Assembly (NCBI GenBank): GCA_002840765.1
Contig: PHCE01000009.1
Span: 1-64,000 of the forward strand
Source of the DNA: Betaproteobacteria bacterium HGW-Betaproteobacteria-7
GTDB lineage: Bacteria > Pseudomonadota > Gammaproteobacteria > Burkholderiales > Rhodocyclaceae
DNA: 64,000 nucleotides
Direction: 5' to 3'
Made by a program: the position numbers and the translations under genes. Shown here one piece after another: positions 33,222-41,836 of the stretch (its first letter is position 1; each line of letters starts with the position of its first letter). The notes under the pieces are model-generated. The model made no database searches. It was given only the letters and a program-made list of their open reading frames with translations, and was not told where the DNA came from.

Positions 33222-35300
33222 TTACTGGAACCTGAAAATATATCGGACAGCTACAAAGTACGCTGATTGCTTTTCATCAAAGGTGACCTGGGTTCTGTCC
33301 GTGCCGCCATAGGTAAATGGCGTTCCGTTAGCGTACTGCCAAGACCAGTCATCCGTGTTCCATTGCTCGTGGATGAGATCAAAGCGAAGCTCCGAAGACT
33401 TCTGCACTTTATAGTTGGCGAACAAAGAAATACGAGCCAGGCGATTTCTAATGTCCGGGAGATTGTTCATCACGCCAGTACCCGTCTCCTGCGGGTATTC
33501 GCTACGTGTCTTTGACCACTGATAGTCGGCGCCGACGGATAGCTTGGCGGAAACCTTCCCGCGTACGCCGAGGCCGACGTTGTTGCTACGTTCTTTGAGG
33601 TCAGAGTTGTAGGTGGTTGCCGCCGTCGCGGTCAGTGTGGCTCCGCGCCATAGCTGCGCCTTCGTTTCATCGTTTGAATACCAGGCGTTCAATGACCAGT
33701 TGTCATTCAAGGCAAAGTTTCCATCGATGGAAAAAATCTGTGCGGAGCCATCAACGATGCCGTACGGACGGTTGGCTTCCGTCGAATAGTCATCGCTAGC
33801 CGAGTCAAATGAAACCTGCGTAGAAAAACGCTCGGTGGGCGACCAATCCATGGAAATACGCCATTTGTCTCGCACCCTGTCCGAAATGTGGAAGGGGTTC
33901 ATGTAGTTCCGGGCGTTGGTCGCGTCGCCACCAACGCTGTTGTAGGCGGAGCCATCACGGTCGCTGCGAGAAAAAGAAAGAGCTCCGTTAACCGTTTCCG
34001 ACATGCTCTTGCGAGCTTCAATGCGATATGTGGTTTCATCGACCTTGTCGCGCATTGCGACATATCGCTGTGCATCAAAGCCCCCGACAATGTTCCCGAA
34101 GGGAATGCTGCGTTTCTGCCGGCGATGGTCGACGCCCGCCGTTACTGCATAGCCATAGGGCAAACGATAAGTGCCCTCGAGCTTGCCGGCTGTCGTTGTA
34201 TACGACTGCGGCGTCACTTTGGTGCCATTGGAGCGCACCATCGTCTCCGGGGTCTGGTCGTCGAGGTCGTCGTAGCGAAGATTGGCGACTAGCGAAAGAT
34301 TCTTTATCGGGCGCGAAGTCAAGCCCAGCTGAGCCCGGGTGGTGATCAGTTTGCCATCAAGGGAATTAGGTGCGCCGGCCCATGAGAGGCCAGTAACACC
34401 GCGCGTCGGGATGTTTTCATCCTGGGTTGCGCGCCCATAAGATAGCTTGAACGTTGCACGGGTAGTCGGCGTAATGCTGTAACCGCCATCGGCGAAAATC
34501 TGATGCGCCTGATTGCCCAGGGGCAGGGACATATAGGTGGTTGTATTGGCAACGCCGCCGATGGTAGCGCGCACCAAGTCGTTATGGTTCGAATACCAAC
34601 TTCCGTAGTACCCCCCTCCCAGTTGCAGCTTGCCGTTGACGTAATCCAGCCGTGCCTCGAACTGGCGTGTGGTGCTGTCAATGGGCTCGGTTATAAAGCC
34701 AACGACTGACGAGGTTTCGCTACGACGACCCCAGTTTCGTTCGCCGTTCTTTTCCTCGTTTTTGAAGCTGGCGGTGAAATCCAAGCCCTTCATCAGGTTT
34801 TTGTAAGCACGAACTCCGAGTGCATCGCGTTTGATCCCCAATTCGAGATCTGCGCCGCGTCCGGCTGTAATGGTCGCCGCATTCTGGAGTTCCGAACTCT
34901 TGCCTTGCAGGCCGCTGTTGAAATTCAGCGGATTGTCACGCGTGATCCGGCTGTAGTCGAAGCCGATGCCGAAGTCGCCTTGACGAAGGTAATCGACTGT
35001 CAGTTCGCGCGGATCGACGCCAAGGTTGCGGCCAACGACATTGAGCCAGGTACCACTCTCGTCATTGCGCGTCGAAATATCGACGTCGACAAGGCCATAA
35101 GGGCCGTTGTCGCGCATTCCGTCATATTGCCCCTGCTGCTCACGATCTGCCGACCAGTTGCCAATGCCGACGGAAATGCTGCTGTCCGGTTTGGTGTATT
35201 GATTGATTTCGGCATCGTCTGCGACGGCAAATCCGAAAGTCGAAAGAAGCGCCGTTGCAATCGTTGTGCGCCGGAAAACACTTTGCAATGAATTGTTCAT
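33222..35300 (-). CDS. MtrB/PioB-family outer-membrane beta-barrel
   Basis: 692 residues, close to the usual length of about 700. A signal peptide (TTIATALLSTFGFAVA) is followed by alternating amphipathic strands with many aromatic and charged residues (LGGGYYGSWYSNHND, NLSLVANLRYDDLDDQTPE), ending YFVAVRYIFRF(Q). This is the sheath that holds an MtrA-type decaheme cytochrome across the outer membrane; the decaheme gene lies 14 bases upstream, confirming the pairing. The start at 35300 has a strong G-rich ribosome binding site. The mature protein contains no Cys, so the N-terminal CXXC found in Shewanella MtrB is absent. Whether electrons flow outward or inward is not decided by sequence. Confidence 0.88.
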   Translation of the reverse strand: MNNSLQSVFRRTTIATALLSTFGFAVADDAEINQYTKPDSSISVGIGNWSADREQQGQYDGMRDNGPYGLVDVDISTRNDESGTWLNVVGRNLGVDPRELTVDYLRQGDFGIGFDYSRITRDNPLNFNSGLQGKSSELQNAATITAGRGADLELGIKRDALGVRAYKNLMKGLDFTASFKNEEKNGERNWGRRSETSSVVGFITEPIDSTTRQFEARLDYVNGKLQLGGGYYGSWYSNHNDLVRATIGGVANTTTYMSLPLGNQAHQIFADGGYSITPTTRATFKLSYGRATQDENIPTRGVTGLSWAGAPNSLDGKLITTRAQLGLTSRPIKNLSLVANLRYDDLDDQTPETMVRSNGTKVTPQSYTTTAGKLEGTYRLPYGYAVTAGVDHRRQKRSIPFGNIVGGFDAQRYVAMRDKVDETTYRIEARKSMSETVNGALSFSRSDRDGSAYNSVGGDATNARNYMNPFHISDRVRDKWRISMDWSPTERFSTQVSFDSASDDYSTEANRPYGIVDGSAQIFSIDGNFALNDNWSLNAWYSNDETKAQLWRGATLTATAATTYNSDLKERSNNVGLGVRGKVSAKLSVGADYQWSKTRSEYPQETGTGVMNNLPDIRNRLARISLFANYKVQKSSELRFDLIHEQWNTDDWSWQYANGTPFTYGGTDRTQVTFDEKQSAYFVAVRYIFRFQ

Positions 35301-35314
35301 GATTCCCCCCCCCT

Positions 35315-36277
35315 TTACCGGATCAGCCGATTGCCGCTTCCGGCATCCTGAGTGCTGTTGCTGCCGTGGATATTGGTATGGCAATTCAAGCAACCTCTTG
35401 CCATTGTTCCCATTCCTGCTCCGCCGGGGCTCGTACTAGTCGCGTTTGCCAGGTTTGCCGCAGCGCCGTGGTGACCGCCAGCAGGATCGTGACAGGATTG
35501 ACAAAGGAACGGCGCGCGCGACTTCAGCATGCTGGCGATCGTTGTGCCATGCGGGTTGTGACAGATTGAGCAGTCCTCGGTAACCGGCTGGTGACTGAAC
35601 AGGAAGGGCCCGCGCTTCTCCATGTGGCAGGTGTAGCAGGTGTCGTTGGTGGTGCCGCGCGCCATCATCTTCGGATTATCACCATGCACGTCGTGGCAGG
35701 AGGTGCAGGTCATCTTGCCTTCGATGATCGGGTGATGCGAAGGACGGCTCACCTGATTGCGCTGTTCCTTGTGGCAGGTAAAGCAGACTTCGGTCTGCGT
35801 CTGCTTGCTGCGGACCTTGTCGTGGCCATCATGGATCTTGTGGCAGGAGGCGCAGGTTACGTCGCGGTTGGCGTGCACGCCGCCTTGCCAATGGATGCGC
35901 TTGCCACCCTGGTGGCAGGAGAGGCAGGCGTCACTACGGGCAGCGGCTTCGTTCTTGGTGTTCTTGCCAAAAGCCATGTCTGGCTTGGGCGGCTTGTCGC
36001 TGCCCTTGTGATCGACGTGTGCCTTGCTTTCGCCGTGGCAGTTCGTGCATGTCGGGGTACGACCGTCGGCCTTGGTGCCATGCTTGGTCTTGCCAATGCG
36101 CAGCAACTCCGGTGCGTCCGCCTCGTCGTGGCAGCTTGTGCACTTGGCGTCGCCGGTAAGGACGATGTCCTTCGGCGCTTCCTTGGCCGGCGCCGGATTA
36201 TCTGCGGCGAGCGCCTGTCCTGCCCCAAACATGGCGACACACGCCGACATGGCCAACAACTGTCGCAAGCCTCTCAT
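35315..36277 (-). CDS. MtrA/DmsE-family decaheme cytochrome c
   Basis: 320 residues with a signal peptide (QLLAMSACVAMFGAGQALA). Exactly ten CXXCH motifs: CTSCH, CTNCH, CLSCH, CASCH, CFTCH, CTSCH, CYTCH, CSICH, CQSCH and CLNCH, spread over the mature chain as in MtrA, MtoA and PioA. Proteins of this family form a heme wire inside the outer-membrane barrel encoded next. The start at 36277 (MRGLRQLL) follows GGGGGTG by about 5 bases; an ATG 12 bases further upstream lacks such a site. Together with the barrel, the monoheme cytochrome and the CbcL-like protein it makes a full transmembrane conduit. Confidence 0.93.
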   Translation of the reverse strand: MRGLRQLLAMSACVAMFGAGQALAADNPAPAKEAPKDIVLTGDAKCTSCHDEADAPELLRIGKTKHGTKADGRTPTCTNCHGESKAHVDHKGSDKPPKPDMAFGKNTKNEAAARSDACLSCHQGGKRIHWQGGVHANRDVTCASCHKIHDGHDKVRSKQTQTEVCFTCHKEQRNQVSRPSHHPIIEGKMTCTSCHDVHGDNPKMMARGTTNDTCYTCHMEKRGPFLFSHQPVTEDCSICHNPHGTTIASMLKSRAPFLCQSCHDPAGGHHGAAANLANATSTSPGGAGMGTMARGCLNCHTNIHGSNSTQDAGSGNRLIR

Positions 36278-36304
36278 ATACACCCCCATTGAATAGACGT
36301 TATG

Positions 36305-36325
36305 ACGCCGCCCGTGGGGCGGCGT
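36305..36325. other. Stable intercistronic hairpin, not a clear terminator
   Basis: ACGCCGCCC and GGGCGGCGT arms, nine base pairs with a 3-base loop, between the monoheme cytochrome and the decaheme gene. On the coding (minus) strand no T-run follows, so it is more likely an mRNA-stabilising or processing hairpin that lets the small cytochrome be made in excess. On the plus strand it is followed by TTTTCT, but no plus-strand gene precedes it. Confidence 0.6.
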
Positions 36326-36342
36326 TTTCTAGCTGGCGTGGA

Positions 36343-36690
36343 TTACTGCGCCAAAATCCACTGCAGCAAATTCTTCAGTTCCGCCGGATCCTTGACCTCG
36401 ATGATCTTGTGATCTTCCTCGGAACCGTCTTCCAGCTTGACCTTCGGGCCGGTGGTGGCGTTCTTGTGCATCTTCTCCATGCCCTCGGCTTCCTTGCCCT
36501 TGTACTTGGCGGCGATTTTCTGCAACGACGGACCTTTCTTGGTCTTGTCGATGGCGTGGCACTTGAAGCAGTCGTTCTTCTTGGCCAGGGCCTTGGCGGC
36601 ATCCGCGTCGACGGCAATGGCGCTGCCCGAGAGCAGGAAGGCCATCAGGGAGGCAGCCAGCAATGGGGTGCGAACAGTTGGGAAGTTCAT
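36343..36690 (-). CDS. Small periplasmic monoheme cytochrome c
   Basis: 115 residues: a signal peptide (LLAASLMAFLLSGSAIA) and one heme motif CFKCH in KKNDCFKCHAIDKTKKGPSL, followed by AAKYKGK, a class I cytochrome pattern similar to the c-552/MtoD group. The axial Met is probably one of the two in GMEKMHKN, but this is not certain. AAGGA about 6 bases before the ATG at 36690 fixes the start. It is the first gene of the cytochrome cluster and is the likely shuttle between the inner-membrane cytochrome, the decaheme protein and terminal oxidases. Confidence 0.88.
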   Translation of the reverse strand: MNFPTVRTPLLAASLMAFLLSGSAIAVDADAAKALAKKNDCFKCHAIDKTKKGPSLQKIAAKYKGKEAEGMEKMHKNATTGPKVKLEDGSEEDHKIIEVKDPAELKNLLQWILAQ

Positions 36691-36700
36691 TTTCAATCCT

Positions 36701-36843
36701 TCGTATTCAGAGCACGGGGCAAAAAAAATCCCGTCGGACGCGAACTAGTCCATCTGGCCTAGTTTTCAGGCTGAATACTAGATTGGGGGCGAAATCCCCG
36801 ACATCAGCAGGGGATTAAATACGGCATAGGAACTTTCCTATGC
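36701..36843. promoter_or_regulatory. Palindrome-rich control region upstream of the cytochrome cluster
   Basis: The gap between the response regulator and the cytochrome genes holds a 19-base imperfect palindrome AGTTTTCAGGCTGAATACT (36761-36779), another copy of its half-site (GTATTCAG, 36703-36710), a 7-base inverted repeat AATCCCC/GGGGATT (36793-36816) and a perfect 9-base-arm palindrome GCATAGGAACTTTCCTATGC (36824-36843). The repeated CTGAAWAC half-sites are good candidates for binding by the response regulator. The last palindrome lies just after the regulator stop and may instead be its terminator. No clear sigma-70 promoter is seen. Confidence 0.55.
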
Positions 36844-36850
36844 GCAGGCC

Positions 36851-37501
36851 TCAGAACTGCGATGCTTCGACCAGACCATGCGCGATGGCATAACGGATCA
36901 GCTCGGCGGCATTGCTCATGTTCATCTTCTGCAAGATGTGCGTCTTGTGAGTGCTGATGGTCTTGACGCTCAACGAAAGCGCCTCGCCAATCTCAGTCAG
37001 GCCCTTGCCCATGACCAGCATGGTGAACACCTGGTATTCGCGGTCGGAGAGTGCGGCATGCGGCAGTTTGTCATTGGCCGGGCGGATGCCGCGGACGAGC
37101 AGTTCGGCCACCTTATCGGTAACATAAACGCCGCCACCGGCCACCCGGCGGATGGCCGCCACCAGGACGTCGCCATCGCTTTCCTTGGTCAGGTAGCCGG
37201 AGGCGCCGGCATGGATGGCGCGCACGGCATACTGTTCCTCATGGTGCATGCTGAGCACAAGGATGGGGAGATGGGCTTTCTCGTCGCGGATCATGCGGAT
37301 CAGGTCGAGTCCGTTGCGGCCCGGCATCGAGATATCGAGGACCAGCACGTCGCAATCACGGGCGCGGACGAGTTCCATGGCTTCCAGGCCGTTGGCGGCT
37401 TCGCCGGTGACCAGCAGATCGTCCGTATCGGCAAATATCTGCTTGAGGCCATCGCGAATGATGGCGTGGTCGTCAGCCAGCAGTACTCTGATTTGCTTCA
37501 T
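36851..37501 (-). CDS. NarL/FixJ-type response regulator
   Basis: 216 residues: a receiver domain with the acidic pair LLADDH, the phosphoacceptor D56 (VLVLDISMP) and the conserved Lys (SGYLTKESDG), followed by a LuxR-type helix-turn-helix (ALSDREYQVFTMLVMGKGLT, then SVKTISTHKTHILQKM). Its start overlaps the sensor kinase gene by 29 bases. It sits immediately upstream of the cytochrome cluster on the same strand, so control of those genes is the natural inference. No signal is known. Confidence 0.93.
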   Translation of the reverse strand: MKQIRVLLADDHAIIRDGLKQIFADTDDLLVTGEAANGLEAMELVRARDCDVLVLDISMPGRNGLDLIRMIRDEKAHLPILVLSMHHEEQYAVRAIHAGASGYLTKESDGDVLVAAIRRVAGGGVYVTDKVAELLVRGIRPANDKLPHAALSDREYQVFTMLVMGKGLTEIGEALSLSVKTISTHKTHILQKMNMSNAAELIRYAIAHGLVEASQF

Positions 37502-39548
37502 GGCTTTCCTCTTCCGTTCCGGTATCCGGGATGCGTACGTCGATCAGTGTGCCCAGGCACGGTTGGGTGGTGATCGACAGCTGGCCGCCGAGTATCTGGG
37601 CGCGTTCCTCCATGCCAATCAGGCCGATGCCGGCGCGCCGCGAATCGGCGATGGCGAAGCCCTGACCGTCGTCGCGGATGGTCAGGTGCCATTGATTGTC
37701 GGCGCAACGCAGGTGGACTTCGACTGTCTGCGCCGCGGCATGGCGGGCAATGTTGGTCAGTGATTCCTGCAGGATGCGGAACAGCGCCGTGGCGACCGCA
37801 CCGCCCTTGAGCGGATCGATGTCAGGTAGCTCGAGCTTGATGGCGAGGCCGGTACGGGCGGCGAACTGGTCGGTGTACCAGGTGGCGGCAGCGGCGAAGC
37901 CGAGATCGTCGAGCACCAGCGGCCGCAGCTCGGCCGAAATGCGGCGGACGGCGGTGATGGTCTGGTCGATCAGCTCCTTGATCGTCGTCACCTTGCGCGC
38001 CAGTTCCGGGTGCTCGGCCTTCAGGCGGCTGCCCAGCCAGGACACTTCCAGGCGCATGCCGGTCAGCGACTGGCCGAGTTCATCGTGCAGTTCACGCGAG
38101 ATGCGGCTGCGCTCGCGTTCCCGGACGTTCTGGATGGCCGCCGACAATTCCTGCAATTGACGGTTCTTGTGCATCAGTTCCAGTTCGGCCTGGCGGCGTT
38201 CGCTCAGGTCATGAAATACCGCGGTCACCAGCGTCTCGCCCAGAAATCTGGCGGTCGACAGGCTGAGCTCGAAGGGCAGTTCGTTGTCCCGATGGTTGAG
38301 CGCGATCAGTTCGACCATTGGCCCGTCCTGCGCTTGCCGGGCCGTCGCCAGCAATTGCAGCAGGCGGCTGGCGACAGCGGGCGGCTGGCTGCGCGTGAAG
38401 AAGCTGCCGGCATCCTGGCCAATGGCGTCGACGAAGCGGGTGGTAAAGACATGCTCGGCGGCCCGGTTGAACAGGATGATCCGGCCCTCCGGATTCAAGG
38501 TCACGATCGGGTCGCGTACCGTCTGCACGGTCAGGCGCAATTGGCGATCGCTGGTTTTCAGTTCTTCCTCCAGGCGTTCGCGGCGCAGGATGCCCTTGAG
38601 CATCAGGGCTGCCGTCGTCAGCGTCAGCAGGATGATCACCGCGGTGCCGCCGCCGATGGTGCGCGCCACGCCTTGCCAGTCGCGCAGGGCTACCTCTTCG
38701 TTGACCGAGGTGGCAATGCGTAGCGGGTAGCTGGAGACATCCCGATAGGCGGTATGCCAGCGGCCCTCGCCGGGTTCGTCATGAATGACGACGCTGCCAA
38801 TGCCGGCACCTTCAGCGGCCGGCGCCGGATGGTCGACGACCCCGGTGCCAAGCTGGGCGCGCCGATCAACCGTGCCGGCCAGCAGCACACCATCGCGATG
38901 CAGCAGCTGGATGCGATTGACGAAATTGAGATCGACGCTTTCATAAAGCGCTTCCAGGCGGCCAATGCTGATCGCCGAAACGACGACGCCGCGGAAGGTG
39001 CCGTCAGGTTCGTTGAGCCGCATGCTGATATAGAAGGTCAACTGGTCATCCACCCTGGCTTTTTCCGGACGGCTGACGAAGATCTCTTCGCTGTTCCGGT
39101 CCACAAAGTGGCGGAAGAATTCGCGGTCGCTCAGAGATAGCCGGCGGACGAAATCGGGGCGTGAGGAGTTGACATTGATGCCCTCGCGGTCGGCGACGAA
39201 CATCGATTTGAGTTGCGGCAGGCCATTGCTGCGCGAGGTCAACAACAACTGCACGGCCGGGTGGTTCAGTTCGAGACTGCGCCCGATGTCGTTGGACAGG
39301 CGCTCGCGGACGCCTTCCATGGCCAGCTCGATGCCGTCGAACGTGCGCGCGGTCTGCTCGGCCAGCATCTTGCTGACGCTGACGATTTCGCGATTGGCGT
39401 GATTGAGTTCGCGGGTGCGCAGATCGATGATCAGCGCCGCTACGGCGATGACCGTGGACAACACAACCGTCCCGGTCAGCATGATCACGGCCCGGGACGA
39501 TGCGCTCAGGCGCAAGGCTCTTTTCCGGGCAACCGGATCCTCTTTCAA
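37473..39548 (-). CDS. Membrane sensor histidine kinase (HisKA_3)
   Basis: 691 residues: TM1 near 18-42; a periplasmic Cache-like domain about 45-285; TM2 about 298-322; a PAS domain about 335-455; a coiled linker; a HisKA_3 dimerisation domain with the phospho-His (RISRELHDELGQSLTGM); and a HATPase domain with DDGQGF and GIGLIGMEERAQILGG. This is the NarX-like kinase class that partners NarL-type regulators, matching the downstream gene. The start is a TTG at 39548 supported by GGAG about 6 bases upstream; the first in-frame ATG is too late for TM1. Confidence 0.9.
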   Translation of the reverse strand: MKEDPVARKRALRLSASSRAVIMLTGTVVLSTVIAVAALIIDLRTRELNHANREIVSVSKMLAEQTARTFDGIELAMEGVRERLSNDIGRSLELNHPAVQLLLTSRSNGLPQLKSMFVADREGINVNSSRPDFVRRLSLSDREFFRHFVDRNSEEIFVSRPEKARVDDQLTFYISMRLNEPDGTFRGVVVSAISIGRLEALYESVDLNFVNRIQLLHRDGVLLAGTVDRRAQLGTGVVDHPAPAAEGAGIGSVVIHDEPGEGRWHTAYRDVSSYPLRIATSVNEEVALRDWQGVARTIGGGTAVIILLTLTTAALMLKGILRRERLEEELKTSDRQLRLTVQTVRDPIVTLNPEGRIILFNRAAEHVFTTRFVDAIGQDAGSFFTRSQPPAVASRLLQLLATARQAQDGPMVELIALNHRDNELPFELSLSTARFLGETLVTAVFHDLSERRQAELELMHKNRQLQELSAAIQNVRERERSRISRELHDELGQSLTGMRLEVSWLGSRLKAEHPELARKVTTIKELIDQTITAVRRISAELRPLVLDDLGFAAAATWYTDQFAARTGLAIKLELPDIDPLKGGAVATALFRILQESLTNIARHAAAQTVEVHLRCADNQWHLTIRDDGQGFAIADSRRAGIGLIGMEERAQILGGQLSITTQPCLGTLIDVRIPDTGTEEESHEANQSTAG

Positions 39549-39750
39549 TTGCTACTCCATTTTCTCTGTTGGCCTGCGCCGGCTTTTTTTTGTCCGGCCG
39601 CGCACAAGTGCACTATTTAACAGGTTGTGCCGGTCGCGCCAAATCCCTTGTCGCCGCAAGGCCTGCCTCTGCGATGCCGAAGCGATATCGGCAAGTGCGG
39701 CGTATCGCCGGCGGGACCGCTAGAATGTCGTTCTTTGCCTGTTGATAACC

Positions 39751-40527
39751 ATGAGTAACGCAGCCCAGATTCCCGCCGACCCTTTTGCCACGCTGGCCCA
39801 ACCCGATCTCCAGCGGCTAGCCGCGCGCATGGCCCAGGACGTTTTTGCCGGCGTTTTCCGCTTGGCTGTGGCGCCAGACAGCGTGGCCGATGCCGGTGCC
39901 CTCGGCGAAATTTCTTCCCGTTGCTGGAACTGGAGCCAGGCGGCCGGCGACGACGCCGCCCGTGCGGCGCGCCTGGCCTTGCTGGTCAGCGGCCTCGACC
40001 AGTGGGGGCTGGCCTACACCCAAGCCTTCCGGCTGAATTCCATCCCGGCGCTGACGACCCTGATCGGCGGCTTGCGCACGCGTCTCGATGCCGCCGCTGA
40101 TGCCCGTTTCCAGCAATATTTCGCCGCCATCAACGCGAGCGAAGCGGCCGCCATCGATTTCAAGATCGAACTGCGCCGCGCCATCCACCTGGCGCTGTGG
40201 CATGCCATGGCCGCCTGCGAGACGGTCGAGCAGGTCGAAGGCATCGTCCGGCCGCTGGGCAGCATGATGCTCGGCCTGAACGAGCAGATGCCTGAACTCG
40301 GCTGGCGCCTGCTGGCCGATGCCCTGGCCAGCATCCAGATCTCGCTGCTGGCTGAGGCCGGCAGTGCAACACCGCAGGCCCAGGAAGGTACCCAGCAGTT
40401 ATTCGCCGCCTTGCGCCACGCCTTGCCGGCAGAGCGCTACCAAGCCATCCTGGCCTACTCCGGCCAGGCGGTGCTGGCCTGGCAGCAAGCGCAGCGTGGG
40501 CGCGACGGGCAAGGTGGCGCGGCGTGA
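39751..40527 (+). CDS. Conserved-looking helical protein, unknown function
   Basis: 258 residues starting [17 protein letters not shown]. Alanine-rich and almost entirely helical by eye; no signal peptide, membrane helix or catalytic motif found. A TTG 9 bases upstream is an alternative start; neither has a clear ribosome binding site. The stop overlaps the ubiA start by one base, so it is coupled to the quinone-synthesis operon, but no function can be assigned. Confidence 0.7.
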   Translation: MSNAAQIPADPFATLAQPDLQRLAARMAQDVFAGVFRLAVAPDSVADAGALGEISSRCWNWSQAAGDDAARAARLALLVSGLDQWGLAYTQAFRLNSIPALTTLIGGLRTRLDAAADARFQQYFAAINASEAAAIDFKIELRRAIHLALWHAMAACETVEQVEGIVRPLGSMMLGLNEQMPELGWRLLADALASIQISLLAEAGSATPQAQEGTQQLFAALRHALPAERYQAILAYSGQAVLAWQQAQRGRDGQGGAA

Positions 40528-41417
40528 TGAACTGGCCCGCGCTCAAGGCTCGCCTCGATCTTTACGAAAAGCTGATGCGGCTGGACAAGCCGATCGGCAT
40601 CCTGCTGCTGCTCTGGCCGACGCTGTGGGCGCTGTGGCTGTCGGCCAACGGCCGGCCGGAGTGGGCGGTGCTGGTGGTGTTCATGCTCGGCACCGTGCTG
40701 ATGCGCTCGGCCGGTTGCGTGATCAATGATTACGCCGATCGCGATTTCGACCGCCATGTCGAACGCACCAGGGAGCGGCCGCTGACCGCCGGCCGGGTGA
40801 GCACCAAGGAGGCGCTGACGCTGTTCGTCGCGCTTTGCTTGCTGGCCTTCGCGCTGGTGTTGGCGCTCGGCCGGCCGTTGGTGATCTGGTTGTCGCTGCC
40901 GGCGCTCTTCCTGGCTGCCAGCTATCCCTTCACCAAGCGCTTCTTCGCCATTCCGCAGGCCTATCTCGGCATCGCCTTCGGCTTCGGCATTCCGATGGCT
41001 TACGCCGCGCATCTCGGCAGCGTGCCGGCCGAGGCCTGGTGGCTGCTGCTCGCCAACGTCTTCTGGGCGGTGGCCTACGACACCGAATACGCCATGGTCG
41101 ACCGCGAAGACGACCTGAAAATCGGCATCAAGACCTCGGCCATCACCTTTGGCCGTTTCGACGTCGCCGCGGTGATGCTCTGCTACGCGGCGACGTTGAT
41201 GCTGCTTGCCTGGGTCGGCAGCCGTTATGCGCTGGGTTGGCCTTTTTACATCGGGCTGGCCGTCGCTGCCGTGATCATGGGCGTGCATTACACCTGGATC
41301 CGCGACCGCCAGCGCATGCCTTGCTTCAAGGCCTTTCTGCACAACAACTGGGTCGGTGTGGCGATCTTCGCCGGCATCGTCGTCGATTACCTGCTTTCCG
41401 GAAGGAGTCTGGGATGA
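40527..41417 (+). CDS. ubiA: 4-hydroxybenzoate octaprenyltransferase
   Basis: 296 residues, about eight membrane helices. UbiA joins the polyprenyl tail to 4-hydroxybenzoate, the first membrane step of ubiquinone synthesis. Both Asp-rich Mg-diphosphate motifs are present: [12 protein letters not shown] and [17 protein letters not shown]. The start ATG at 40527 shares a base with the upstream stop; the stop overlaps the next gene (ATGA). ubiD, the following step, lies two genes downstream. Confidence 0.96.
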   Translation: MNWPALKARLDLYEKLMRLDKPIGILLLLWPTLWALWLSANGRPEWAVLVVFMLGTVLMRSAGCVINDYADRDFDRHVERTRERPLTAGRVSTKEALTLFVALCLLAFALVLALGRPLVIWLSLPALFLAASYPFTKRFFAIPQAYLGIAFGFGIPMAYAAHLGSVPAEAWWLLLANVFWAVAYDTEYAMVDREDDLKIGIKTSAITFGRFDVAAVMLCYAATLMLLAWVGSRYALGWPFYIGLAVAAVIMGVHYTWIRDRQRMPCFKAFLHNNWVGVAIFAGIVVDYLLSGRSLG

Positions 41418-41836
41418 AAGTGCTATTTCTTGTGCTGGCGTTATTGCCGGCCATTGCCGTCGGTGAAGATACGCGCCAGGTGGCGTCCTTGCCGGAGGCG
41501 GCGCAGGCAAGCCTGCGCCAGGAAATGCAGGCCAGCCTGGTGGCGCTCAACGAGGTGCTGACATTGATGGCTGCCGGCAAGGTGGTCGAGGCTGGTGCGT
41601 TGGCTGAGGCCCAACTCGGTGTCTCGGCCATGGGCAAGCATCGCGGCAAGCCGTTCGCCGCCCGCCCGGGGCCGCACATGCCGCCGGCCATGCACGGCAT
41701 CGGCATGGATGGCCACCAGGCTGCCAGCGAGTTCGCACGGGTGGCTGCCACCAGCGACCGCGACAAGGCCCTGGCCCTGCTGCCTAACCTGACTGGCGGC
41801 TGCGTCGCCTGTCACTCCTCCTGGCGAATCCGATGA
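41414..41836 (+). CDS. Cytochrome c'-like small heme protein
   Basis: 140 residues with a short signal peptide ([15 protein letters not shown]). The body is helical, and a single heme motif (CVACH) sits at the very C-terminus ([13 protein letters not shown]), the position typical of cytochrome c' and related four-helix-bundle cytochromes. AAGGAG before the ATG supports the start. It overlaps ubiA at its start and ubiD at its end, so it is locked into the ubiquinone operon. Its redox role is unknown. Confidence 0.85.
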   Translation: MKVLFLVLALLPAIAVGEDTRQVASLPEAAQASLRQEMQASLVALNEVLTLMAAGKVVEAGALAEAQLGVSAMGKHRGKPFAARPGPHMPPAMHGIGMDGHQAASEFARVAATSDRDKALALLPNLTGGCVACHSSWRIR

